Assembly (NCBI GenBank): GCA_041608775.1
Contig: JBFISC010000065.1
Coordinates: 1-15,392 of the forward strand
Direction: 5' to 3'
Length of the DNA: 15,392 bases
From: UBA7803 sp041608775
Lineage (GTDB): Bacteria; Pseudomonadota; Gammaproteobacteria; Pseudomonadales; Azotimanducaceae
Shown here: in pieces, positions 1 to 6,459 of the stretch
How the letters are laid out: the number at the start of each line of letters is the position of its first letter
Position numbering within the stretch: the first letter of the stretch is position 1
Translations under genes and position numbers: made by a program
The notes under the pieces: generated by a model
The model's input: the letters and a program-made list of their open reading frames with translations, nothing else
What the model was told of the DNA's origin: nothing
Database searches by the model: none

Positions 1-112
1 CGCAGAGCACCAGCAGCCGGTGAGGGTTGGCCAGAGCCTTCAGCAGCCGGGCCGCGGAATCCGCGTGCTGCGCCATGTCGTCCGGGTTCGGAAGTACCGC
101 CTGTTCCGCCAT
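1..112 (-). CDS. ArsR-family HTH transcriptional regulator, N-terminal fragment (BigR/YgaV/SqrR-like?)
   Basis: Only the first 37 codons lie in the window; the rest runs off the left edge. The ATG is at 112-110. The visible protein ends in ALANPHRLLVLC, which matches the start of the winged-helix domain of ArsR-family repressors (the usual pattern is LKALSxPxRLxIL). Cys37 falls where, from memory, BigR/YgaV-type repressors carry the first of their two redox-sensing cysteines. Those proteins sense sulfide or persulfide and repress sulfur-detoxification genes. The gene is divergent from a rhodanese, a usual partner of such regulators, and the intergenic region is AT-rich. The sensor assignment is inference, because the second cysteine and most of the domain lie outside the window. 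A metal-sensing ArsR protein is the alternative. No strong Shine-Dalgarno precedes the start (only a weak AAGTGA). Confidence 0.75.
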   Translation of the reverse strand, partial: MAEQAVLPNPDDMAQHADSAARLLKALANPHRLLVLC

Positions 113-160
113 ACGTAAATTCACTTATTACTAATTAAGAAATACCTAATGTAATGTCTG

Positions 161-173
161 GAGCATAATGCTC
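161..173. promoter_or_regulatory. Perfect 13-base palindrome, candidate ArsR operator
   Basis: The sequence is GAGCAT-A-ATGCTC, two perfect 6-base arms around a central A. It overlaps a possible -10 element (CATAAT) reading toward the rhodanese and lies 90 bases before its start codon. Its place between a regulator and its likely target suggests a repressor site. Binding by the adjacent ArsR protein is inference. Confidence 0.4.
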
Positions 174-250
174 TGGTCCTGCGCGGGCAAGTGGCGGGGA
201 TACGGCAACGGTGGAGTGCTCGGTGTTGGGTCGGCGGCATGCCGGCGTGT

Positions 251-256
251 AGGAGG
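251..256 (+). promoter_or_regulatory. Ribosome binding site that sets the rhodanese start
   Basis: AGGAGG lies six bases upstream of the ATG at 263. It decides between this start and the in-frame ATG at 191. Confidence 0.85.
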
Positions 257-262
257 AAACGC

Positions 263-649
263 ATGCAGCTCAAGCGCGGTCTGAAACAGATGCTGGCCGA
301 GGCCAACGCGCAGATAGATACCCTGGCGGTCCACGATGCGCTGGCCCTGCTGGACGATCCGGGGGTGGTCTTCATCGACATACGCGAGGCCGCGGAGCGC
401 CAGCAGGGAACCATCCCCGGCTCGGTCCACGCCCCGCGATCGTTCCTCGAGTTCCACGCCGATCCGTCCTCGGACGTGCACAACCCGGTGTTCTCGAGCG
501 GCAACCGTCTGGTGCTGTTCTGTCGTTCCGGGGGTCGATCCGCGTTGGCGACCAAGACCCTGCTCGACATGGGTGTGCCTGGCGTTGCCCATATTGCCGG
601 GGGTTATGCCGCCTGGGAGGCGGCGAGGGCACCTGTCGGCAGAGACTGA
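263..649 (+). CDS. Rhodanese-like domain protein (single-domain sulfurtransferase)
   Basis: This is a 128-residue cytoplasmic protein with no signal peptide, the usual size for a one-domain rhodanese with a short N-terminal helix. The fold signature is visible: VVFIDIRE (about 35-42), the IPGSVHAPR strand-turn (51-59), and LFCRSGGRS (85-93). Cys87 is the catalytic cysteine that carries a persulfide in this family, in a six-residue loop closed by Arg92. The conserved AHIAGGYAAW follows near the C-terminus. Members transfer sulfane sulfur from thiosulfate or glutathione persulfide to cyanide, sulfite or protein thiols. The start chosen is the ATG at 263, because AGGAGG at 251-256 lies six bases before it. 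An in-frame ATG at 191 has no such site and would add residues unlike the family. The divergent ArsR gene suggests control by sulfide or persulfide. The physiological acceptor is unknown. Confidence 0.9.
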   Translation: MQLKRGLKQMLAEANAQIDTLAVHDALALLDDPGVVFIDIREAAERQQGTIPGSVHAPRSFLEFHADPSSDVHNPVFSSGNRLVLFCRSGGRSALATKTLLDMGVPGVAHIAGGYAAWEAARAPVGRD

Positions 650-672
650 GCGCGCGCTGACTCTCGCGAATG

Positions 673-685
673 GCCTCAGAGAGGC
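673..685. terminator. Weak hairpin between convergent rhodanese and sodB genes
   Basis: GCCTC-AGA-GAGGC forms a 5-bp stem with a three-base loop in the 40-base convergent gap. No T-tract follows on either strand. A bidirectional terminator is possible from position only. Confidence 0.2.
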
Positions 686-689
686 TCGC

Positions 690-1283
690 TCAGCCCAGGT
701 TCTGAGCCGCGAACTCCCAGTTGACCAGTTTGTCGAGCCACGCGTCGACGTAGTCGGGCCGGCGGTTCTGGTAGTCGAGGTAGTAGGCGTGCTCCCAGAC
801 GTCGAGGGTCAGCAGCGGCCGCTTGCCGTGGGCCAGCGGGGTCATGGCGTCGGCGGTGCTGGTGATGGCGAGCTTGCCGTCGTCGACGATCAGCCACGCC
901 CAGCCGCTGCCGAACTGGGCCGTGGCGGCTTCGGTGAACGCCTTGCGGAACGCCTCGTAGCCACCCAGGTCGGCGTCGATCCTGTCTCTGATGGTGCCGG
1001 TGGGATTGCCGCCGCCGTTCGGGCGCATGCTGTGCCAGTAGAACGTGTGGTTCCAGCTCTGGGCTGCCTGGTTGAACAGCTTGCTGCGACCCTCGTCGTT
1101 GACCGTCTCTCGGATCAGATCCTCCAGCGACAGGCTGGCCAGCCGCTCCTCGCTTTCGAGGATATCGTTAAGCGTGTTTACGTACTTCTGGTGATGCTTG
1201 CCGTAGTGGAACCGCAGGGTATCGCCCGAGATGACGGGGTCGAGGGCGGTTTCGGCGTAGGGAAGTTGGGGTAATTGGTGCAC
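690..1283 (-). CDS. sodB: Iron superoxide dismutase SodB
   Basis: This 197-residue protein aligns end to end, from memory, with E. coli SodB. It dismutates superoxide to oxygen and hydrogen peroxide in the cytoplasm. All four metal ligands are present: His26 (in FHYGKHHQKYV), His79 (in WNHTFYWHSM), Asp161 and His165 (in DVWEHAYYLDY). Gln75 sits at the outer-sphere position typical of iron enzymes, and GSGWAWL (125-131) and the C-terminal VNWEFAAQNL are also characteristic. Iron rather than manganese is therefore likely, though cambialistic activity cannot be excluded. The start is a GTG at 1283-1281, preceded by AAGGAG (1297-1292) with eight bases of spacing. The gene follows the methyltransferase/kinase-like pair on the same strand, but the 189-base gap suggests its own promoter. 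No Fur box or RyhB-like target is evident. It converges on the rhodanese. Confidence 0.96.
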   Translation of the reverse strand: MHQLPQLPYAETALDPVISGDTLRFHYGKHHQKYVNTLNDILESEERLASLSLEDLIRETVNDEGRSKLFNQAAQSWNHTFYWHSMRPNGGGNPTGTIRDRIDADLGGYEAFRKAFTEAATAQFGSGWAWLIVDDGKLAITSTADAMTPLAHGKRPLLTLDVWEHAYYLDYQNRRPDYVDAWLDKLVNWEFAAQNLG

Positions 1284-1472
1284 TGCACAATCTCCTTGTC
1301 ATTCAACGCGGACAGATGGCGGTCCGGACGCTGATCGCGGCGCGGCGGCGAATTTCGAGCGCGAGGCCTTTCAGACCATCGGTTGGTTTGGGTCCGCGGG
1401 TGCGAACAGTAACAGCCGCCGTGTGAAGATTTCATGGGCGGGCACAGCTCGACCCGCGGCCAATGGCGGGCC
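1284..1472 (-). promoter_or_regulatory. sodB upstream region (presumed promoter and leader)
   Basis: This is the longest gene-free stretch of the window. The only firm element is the sodB ribosome site (1292-1297). A weak hairpin (CCCGC at 1453-1457 with GCGGG at 1466-1470) lies just after the stop codon of the upstream kinase-like gene and might end its transcript, although no T-tract follows. I cannot identify a convincing -35/-10 pair. An out-of-phase reading frame crossing into sodB looks spurious. Confidence 0.35.
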
Positions 1473-2084
1473 TCAGCGGTGGCGGCGTGCCTTGCGGTAG
1501 CAACGCTCGAATAGGTGGGCTTCCGCGTCGCTGAGGAAGCCGGCCGAGTAGCGCCAGAATCGGTCCAGGTCCTCGCGTTGACGGCGCCGACTGCGGCGCG
1601 ACTTCTCGAGATCGATCAGGGTGACCGGGTGGTCGGGCGGGGGTCCCACCAGCAGGTGGGTATGGTACAGGGCGCCGTGGGACCAGCCGCCCCGATGCAG
1701 AAGGCCGATCGCGGTGGCGACGTTGGCGACGATGGCAGCGCGGTCGGCGTTCTCCGCCGTGAGCGCTTCATCCAGCGGCACGCTGTCCGGGAGCGCCTCC
1801 AGAACCAGCTCCGCGCCATCGCCCCGTTCCTGGTAGGCCACCACCTTCGGTACCGGCACTCCCAGGGACCGGCACGCCTTGAGGCCGCGGAGCTCCCGGC
1901 GCAGCGTCGGCGTGCGCCGGAAGCCGCGCCAGATCGGCCGGCAGTAGTAGTCGACCTGGCGTTTCACGTAGACCCGCTCGGCATCTGCGCCCCACCGCTC
2001 CCCCGCCTCGACGAACACGGCGCTCGCGCCCTGCCCGCGGGCCTGGGGGGGTTTGATGGGCGCTGACGACGTCGGCTCAGTCAT
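1473..2084 (-). CDS. InaA/WaaP-like lipopolysaccharide kinase family protein (kinase fold, catalytic Asp not conserved)
   Basis: This 203-residue protein has the small kinase fold of the Kdo/WaaP lipopolysaccharide kinase family. VYVKRQ (38-43) supplies the ATP-binding lysine, Lys41, and Glu64 in RRELRGL is the likely partner glutamate. SHGALYHTHLLV (135-146) is the catalytic-loop region and LIDLEKSRR (157-165) replaces the DFG segment with Asp159. The LIDLEKSRR stretch closely recalls E. coli InaA, so this is better called InaA-like than WaaP. The usual HRD of WaaP reads HGA here, with Ala138 at the catalytic aspartate position. Activity is therefore uncertain. There is no signal peptide or membrane segment, so it should act at the cytoplasmic side. 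The ATG at 2084 overlaps the methyltransferase stop (ATGACTGA), which favours this start over longer in-frame options and implies translational coupling. The substrate is unknown; an envelope sugar is a guess from the family. Confidence 0.8.
   Translation of the reverse strand: MTEPTSSAPIKPPQARGQGASAVFVEAGERWGADAERVYVKRQVDYYCRPIWRGFRRTPTLRRELRGLKACRSLGVPVPKVVAYQERGDGAELVLEALPDSVPLDEALTAENADRAAIVANVATAIGLLHRGGWSHGALYHTHLLVGPPPDHPVTLIDLEKSRRSRRRQREDLDRFWRYSAGFLSDAEAHLFERCYRKARRHR
2077..2084 (-). other. ATGACTGA stop-start overlap coupling two genes
   Basis: The start codon of the InaA-like gene lies inside the last codons of the methyltransferase gene, in another frame, and the eight-base overlap ends with the upstream TGA. 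This arrangement usually couples translation and keeps products near equal ratio. Confidence 0.8.
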
Positions 2085-2724
2085 GTTCGAGCAGGTAGAG
2101 GCGCCACATGGATACCAGCGGCCAGACGTCGTAGCGGCGCATGATCCGGAAGCCGGCGTCGACGAACTCCCTTTCGACCTCTCTCCGCTTCCGGCAGCTT
2201 CGGCGGCCATAGCCGGGCCGGGCCGCTGGCGGCGGCCTGCGCAAGCGGCGGCTGCCGGCCAGATTGCCGTCTACCCAGAGAGACAGCGCGGCGTGGCGGC
2301 GCGAGACGCGCCTCAGCTCGCCGAGCAGCGCCTGGCGATCCTCGGCCAGTGCCAGGTGGTGGTAAAAGCGCAAGCAGGCGACGAAGTCGACGCAGTCATC
2401 GGGCAGCTCCATGGCGAACGCCGAGGTCTGCACCAGCTGCTCCGGCAGCGCGGGCCCCAGCCGGTTCTGCTCCGCCACCGCGAGCATGCCGGCGCTGCCG
2501 TCGCCGGCAAGCAGCGTCTTCACGCCCGCCCGGGCGAAGGCGGGCCAGAACCTGCCGGTGCCGCAGGGAAGATCGAGTGCGCGCTGTGGGTTGCCCGCAT
2601 CCTGAAGCGCCCGGTACAGGCACTGCTGCTCGCGCCAGGTGGTGAGACGGGTGCGCAGGTTCTTTCCGTGGTGGACCTCGTAGTGCCGCGCGCGGTCCGC
2701 GTCGTAGTGATCGGATTTCGACAC
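2077..2724 (-). CDS. Class I SAM-dependent methyltransferase
   Basis: This 215-residue protein has a Rossmann-type methyltransferase core. Motif I is ALDLPCGTGRFWP (about 49-61). An acidic GDGSAGML follows, with Asp at the end of strand 2, and the helix-strand pattern continues through SAFAMELPDDCVDFVACLRF. These place it in the Methyltransf_11 type of family. The C-terminal third is arginine-rich and then carries EREFVDAGFRIMRRYDVW, a tail seen in relatives of this type as I recall. I read it as intact rather than frameshifted. The start is GTG at 2724-2722, with only a modest AAAGGG upstream, so the start is less certain than the frame. It is the first gene of an overlapping pair with the InaA-like protein, suggesting the two act on one substrate or pathway, possibly envelope modification. 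The methyl acceptor is not identifiable from sequence. Confidence 0.85.
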   Translation of the reverse strand: MSKSDHYDADRARHYEVHHGKNLRTRLTTWREQQCLYRALQDAGNPQRALDLPCGTGRFWPAFARAGVKTLLAGDGSAGMLAVAEQNRLGPALPEQLVQTSAFAMELPDDCVDFVACLRFYHHLALAEDRQALLGELRRVSRRHAALSLWVDGNLAGSRRLRRPPPAARPGYGRRSCRKRREVEREFVDAGFRIMRRYDVWPLVSMWRLYLLEHD

Positions 2725-2823
2725 CGGGCCCTTTGTCTCACTTGCTTCCGGGAGAGTTTACGCGCGTGGCCCAGGCGAGGCATTGTGGGATACCACGATC
2801 AGAGCGACAGGAGGGCGGATCAC

Positions 2824-3306
2824 ATGAACTCGTTTGCTCGGCGGGCGACGCTCGCCATGGCGTCCTTGTGGCTGGGCGCCTGCGCCGGCACGCCGGTGGA
2901 TTCCGAGCAGCGGCAGCGCCAGGCGGAAACCGTCGCGGACATTCTCAGCCAGCCCCTCGATGCGGATGCCTACGAAACGCCCCGGCGCTGTATCTCCGAG
3001 GCCGCCTACCGTGACTTCCGGCCCCTGGGCGATCGTTTTCTGGTGTTCGAAGGGCCCGGCGACACCCTGTGGCTCAACGAGCTCCGGGGCCGCTGTCCCG
3101 GGCTCGACCGCTCCTCTTCGCTGGTCTTCCGTACCCGGGGCTTCCAGCTCTGCGAGCTGGATCAGTTCCAGGTCAGCGACTGGTTCACGTGGGATCGTTA
3201 TCAGCGCTGGCCGTGGCGCTGGCCGGATGGCATCCCCTGCACCCTCGGCCGCTTCCGCCCCGTTACCGAGGCGCAGGTGGAAGCGCTGAAGGCCGCGCTG
3301 CGCTGA
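2824..3306 (+). CDS. DUF6491-type lipoprotein of unknown function
   Basis: This 160-residue protein starts with a lipoprotein signal: basic RR, a hydrophobic stretch, then the lipobox LGAC with Cys20 as the predicted lipidated residue. The mature part has four further cysteines (Cys56 in RRCISEA, Cys91 in GRCPGLDR, Cys110 in QLCELD, Cys139 in IPCTLGRF), which could form two disulfides in the periplasm. The spacing of these motifs and the closing CTLGRFRPVT match the DUF6491 family as I remember it. No biochemical role is established. The tryptophan-rich segment WFTWDRYQRWPWRW (120-133) appears as an insertion before the last cysteine and is unusual. The ATG at 2824 has AGGAGG at 2809-2814, nine bases upstream, so longer in-frame starts reaching into the methyltransferase antisense strand are rejected. 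It is divergent from the methyltransferase and converges on the efflux operon. Confidence 0.8.
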   Translation: MNSFARRATLAMASLWLGACAGTPVDSEQRQRQAETVADILSQPLDADAYETPRRCISEAAYRDFRPLGDRFLVFEGPGDTLWLNELRGRCPGLDRSSSLVFRTRGFQLCELDQFQVSDWFTWDRYQRWPWRWPDGIPCTLGRFRPVTEAQVEALKAALR

Positions 3307-3317
3307 GACGGCTCAGC
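3302..3317. terminator. Hairpin spanning both stop codons of a convergent pair
   Basis: GCTGAG-ACGG-CTCAGC is a perfect 6-bp stem with a four-base loop. It contains the TGA of the lipoprotein gene (3304-3306) and, on the other strand, the TGA of the RND permease (3315-3313). It could serve as a small bidirectional terminator. No T-tract follows in either direction, so factor-independent activity is doubtful. Confidence 0.35.
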
Positions 3318-6300
3318 CGGCCGAGGTCGGGCTCGGTTCCTGCCGGGGCTCCAGCGGCTGGCGCGCCAGCTCCCGCTCCAGGCGGCGGGCGTTTACCAGC
3401 GGCGAGGTGCCGCCGCCGGAGATCAGCCGATAGGCCACCGGGACGATGAACAGGGTGAAGAACGTTGCCACGGTCACGCCGCTGAACACCACGATGCCGA
3501 TCACCTGACGGGTCTCGGCGCCGGCGCCCGCTGCCAGGATCAGCGGAACGGTGCCTGCCGCGGTGGTGAGGGTGGTCATTACGATGGGCCGCAGGCGTAC
3601 CTCGCAGGCTTTCACCAGGGCTTCCATGAACTCCTCGCCCTGGTCGCGCAGCTGGTTTGCGAACTCGACGATCAGGATGCCGTTCTTGGCGGCGAGGCCG
3701 ACCAGCATCACCAGCCCGATCTGGCTGTAGATGTTGATGGTGTTGCCGGTGGCCCAGAGGCCGAGCAGACCGCCGGCGATGGCGATGGGCACGGTCAGCA
3801 TGATGGTGAGCGGGTGGCGGAAGCTCTCGAACTGCGCGGCCAGGGCCAGGAAGACGACGGCCATGCCCAGCAGCATCACGAACACGACCGAGTCCGTGGA
3901 CTCCTGCAGGTCCCGGGTCTGCCCTTTGTAGTCGACGACCACGCCCTCCGGCAGCCGGTCGCGCACCAGACCCTCCAGATGAGCGACCGCATTGCCAAGC
4001 GTCAGCCCCGGCGCCAGGTTGGCTTCCAGGGTGATCGCGCGCACCCGGTTGTAGCGGTTCAGGCTGTTGGAGTCGGCGAACTCATCCAGCCGCACCAGAT
4101 TCGCCAGCGGAATCAGCTGCCCGGTCGTGGCGGAGCGAACGTAGATGTTCTCCATGGAAGACGGGGTGCGCTGAGTTTCCCGCTCGCCCTCGAGGATCAC
4201 CTCGTACTCCTCACCGTTGTCGATGTAGGTGGTCACCCGTCGCGAGCCGAGCAGGGTCTCCAGGGTTCGGCCGATGTCGGCGATGGCGACGCCGAGGTCG
4301 GCGGAACGGTTGTAGTCGATGTGCACCTTGAGCTGCGGCTGAGTTTCCTTGTAATCCCAGTCGAGGCCGAGCAGCCCGGGGTTATCGGCGTTGATCTCCT
4401 CGACCAGGATGTCGCGCCATTCGGCCAGCTGCTCGTAGGTGCCGCCGCCGATGACGAACTGCACCGGCTTGTCGGCGTTGGAACCGAACCCCTGGCGCAT
4501 CACCGGAAACGCCATGACCCCCGGCAGATCGGACAGCAGGAGACGCACCTCGTTGACGATCTCGAATCCCGAGCGGCGCTGCCCGAACGGGGTCAGCACC
4601 ACGATCACCGCGCCGCTGTTGAAACGCGGCACGCCGCCGAAGCCGCCCGGCGTGCGCACCAGCAGCCGCTGCACCTCGCCGGCCTCGACGTAAGGCATCA
4701 GGCGGCGTTCGATCTCGTCCATGTAGGGGCGCATGTACTCGAACGTCGCGCCTTCGGGGCCACTGACGAAGGTGAAGAAGCTGCCGCGGTCCTCGTCCGG
4801 CGTGTATTCCGCCGGGATGGTCCGCAGCAGCACCACGCTGGTGGCGAGGATGGCCAGGAACGTGACGATGGCCACCACCGAGTGGCGCAGCACGAAGGTG
4901 AGCATGCGCCGGTAGATGCCGTTCACCACCTCGAAGTTGTGATCGATCATGCGCGTGAGGCGGTTCTCGCCTTCGGATTCGCGCAGCACCTTCGAGGCCA
5001 GGGCCGGAGCCAGGGTCAGCGCGACGATGGAGGAGAACACCACGGCCGCCGCCATGGTCAGCGCGAACTCCGAGAACAGCCTGCCGATGTCGCCTTCCAG
5101 AAAGGCGATGGGGACGAACACGGCCACCAGCACCGCGGTGGTGGCGACGATCGCGAAGCCCACCTGGCGGGCACCGCGGTACGCGGCCACCAGCGGCGTC
5201 TCCTTGTACTGGTCGATGCGCCGGTGAATGTTCTCCAGCATGACGATGGCGTCGTCCACCACCAGGCCGATGGCGAGTACCAGAGCCAGCAGGGTCAGCA
5301 GGTTCACCGAGAAATCCAGGGCATACAGCGCGATGAACGTGGCAACGATACAGACCGGCACGGTCACGGCGGGCACCAGCATCGCGCGCACGCTGCCGAG
5401 GAACAGGAAGATGGTGAGCACGACCAGGGTAACGGCAATGAGCAGGGTCTTGTAAACCTCGTTGACCGCGCCCTCGACGAAGATCGAGGAGTCGTAGCTC
5501 TGCTCGAAGCTCATGCCTTCCGGCAGCGAGGGACCGAGGACCTCCATTTCCCGCTTTGCCGCCCTGGCCACGTCCAGCAGGTTGGCCGTGGACTGGCGCA
5601 CCACGCCGAGGCCGACCTGGGGGATGCCGTTGCCACGGAAAAACGTCCGATCCTCCTCGGTGCCCTTTTCGACCCGGGCGACATCGCCGAGGCGCACCAG
5701 GTAGCCGTCGCTGCCCTCCGCGATCACCAGCCGGCGGAAGTCCTCGGCGTCTTCGAACTCCCGTTCCACCCGCACCGTGAAGCGGCGCTCGATGCTTTCC
5801 ACCTCGCCCGCAGGTAGCTCGACGTTGCTGGCGCGCAGCGCGTTCTCCACGTCCGACACGGTCAGCGCGCGGGCAGCCAGCTCCTTGCGGTCGAGCCAGA
5901 TCCGCATGGCGTAGCGCTGGGCGCCGCCGACGAATACCCGCGCCACGCCATCGAGCACCGAGAACCGGTCGACCAGGTAGCGTTCGGCGTAATCCGTCAG
6001 CTCCGGGACCGTCATGCGATCGCTGGTGAGGTTGATCCACATGATGACGGATTCGTTGGAATCCACCTTGCGGACTTCCGGCGGCTCGGCCTCGGCCGGC
6101 AGGTCGTCGAGAATGCTCGATACCCGGTCGCGGATGTCGTTGGCCGCGGCGTCCACGTCACGGCCGACGCTGAACTCCACGGTGATGTCGCTGCGCCCGT
6201 CCTGGCTGGAGGACTCGATGAACTCGATGCCCTCCACGCCGGCGATGCGCTCTTCGATGATCTCCGTGATGCGGGTCTCCACCACGGAGGCGGCGGCCCC

Positions 6301-6456
6301 TCGGTAGATGGTTTCGATGCCGACGATGGGCGGGTCGATGTCGGGATACTCGCGCAGCGGCAGCCGGTCGAACGAGATCAGGCCGAAGGCGATCAGCAGC
6401 AGCGAGATGACGGCGGCGAAGACCGGTCGGCGTACCGAGGTGTCGGAGATGATCAC
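3313..6456 (-). CDS. RND-family efflux pump permease (HAE1/AcrB-like inner membrane subunit)
   Basis: This 1047-residue protein is the full length expected for an AcrB-type resistance-nodulation-division transporter. It is a proton-driven inner-membrane exporter that works as a trimer with a periplasmic adaptor and an outer-membrane channel. The first transmembrane helix (about 11-28) leads into the periplasmic porter domain. A helix bundle begins near 337, and LVVDDAIVMLENI (398-410) carries the proton-relay pair Asp401-Asp402, equivalent to AcrB Asp407/408. The second half repeats the layout and contains GLAAKNGILIVEF, whose lysine matches the AcrB relay lysine. The start is GTG at 6456-6454, three bases after the adaptor stop, so it is translated from the adaptor message. 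No outer-membrane channel gene lies here; a TolC elsewhere is presumably shared. Substrates cannot be inferred, and drugs, solvents or lipids are all possible. Confidence 0.95.
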   Translation of the reverse strand: MIISDTSVRRPVFAAVISLLLIAFGLISFDRLPLREYPDIDPPIVGIETIYRGAAASVVETRITEIIEERIAGVEGIEFIESSSQDGRSDITVEFSVGRDVDAAANDIRDRVSSILDDLPAEAEPPEVRKVDSNESVIMWINLTSDRMTVPELTDYAERYLVDRFSVLDGVARVFVGGAQRYAMRIWLDRKELAARALTVSDVENALRASNVELPAGEVESIERRFTVRVEREFEDAEDFRRLVIAEGSDGYLVRLGDVARVEKGTEEDRTFFRGNGIPQVGLGVVRQSTANLLDVARAAKREMEVLGPSLPEGMSFEQSYDSSIFVEGAVNEVYKTLLIAVTLVVLTIFLFLGSVRAMLVPAVTVPVCIVATFIALYALDFSVNLLTLLALVLAIGLVVDDAIVMLENIHRRIDQYKETPLVAAYRGARQVGFAIVATTAVLVAVFVPIAFLEGDIGRLFSEFALTMAAAVVFSSIVALTLAPALASKVLRESEGENRLTRMIDHNFEVVNGIYRRMLTFVLRHSVVAIVTFLAILATSVVLLRTIPAEYTPDEDRGSFFTFVSGPEGATFEYMRPYMDEIERRLMPYVEAGEVQRLLVRTPGGFGGVPRFNSGAVIVVLTPFGQRRSGFEIVNEVRLLLSDLPGVMAFPVMRQGFGSNADKPVQFVIGGGTYEQLAEWRDILVEEINADNPGLLGLDWDYKETQPQLKVHIDYNRSADLGVAIADIGRTLETLLGSRRVTTYIDNGEEYEVILEGERETQRTPSSMENIYVRSATTGQLIPLANLVRLDEFADSNSLNRYNRVRAITLEANLAPGLTLGNAVAHLEGLVRDRLPEGVVVDYKGQTRDLQESTDSVVFVMLLGMAVVFLALAAQFESFRHPLTIMLTVPIAIAGGLLGLWATGNTINIYSQIGLVMLVGLAAKNGILIVEFANQLRDQGEEFMEALVKACEVRLRPIVMTTLTTAAGTVPLILAAGAGAETRQVIGIVVFSGVTVATFFTLFIVPVAYRLISGGGTSPLVNARRLERELARQPLEPRQEPSPTSAG

Positions 6457-6459
6457 GGA

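Larger units (their letters stand above)
113..262. promoter_or_regulatory. Divergent promoter/operator region between the ArsR regulator and the rhodanese
   Basis: This 150-base spacer must hold the promoters of both divergent genes. Positions 115-157 are strikingly AT-rich for this window. Within it lie an imperfect inverted pair (CTTATTA at 124-130 against AATTAAG at 133-139) and a perfect 13-base palindrome, GAGCATAATGCTC, at 161-173. The palindrome contains CATAAT (164-169), a good -10 element for the rhodanese, although I see no convincing -35. AT-rich imperfect palindromes are typical ArsR/BigR operators, so either element could be the repressor site. Exact promoters cannot be fixed by eye. 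Confidence 0.5.

Noticed and set aside
191..262. Upstream in-frame start for the rhodanese
   Set aside because: A textbook AGGAGG precedes the ATG at 263, and the extra residues do not resemble the family.
1178..1435. Minus-strand 85-codon frame overlapping the start of sodB in another phase
   Set aside because: Its composition is arginine/serine/proline-rich shadow sequence and it covers the first part of sodB, which is certain.
1284..1472. Fur box or small-RNA target upstream of sodB
   Set aside because: No GATAAT-like repeats are present, and the region is GC-rich with nothing resembling the known target.
2160..2290. Possible compensated frameshift in the arginine-rich part of the methyltransferase
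   Set aside because: The frame continues into a tail resembling relatives (EREFVDAGFRIM), and neither alternative phase gives a better match.
3814..5817. A 667-codon open frame on the plus strand across the RND permease gene, with a second overlapping frame at 4382-6040 on the minus strand
   Set aside because: The permease frame encodes an intact, motif-complete AcrB-type protein. Long antisense and out-of-phase open frames are expected in GC-rich genes with strong third-position bias, and these translations are low-complexity with no family resemblance.
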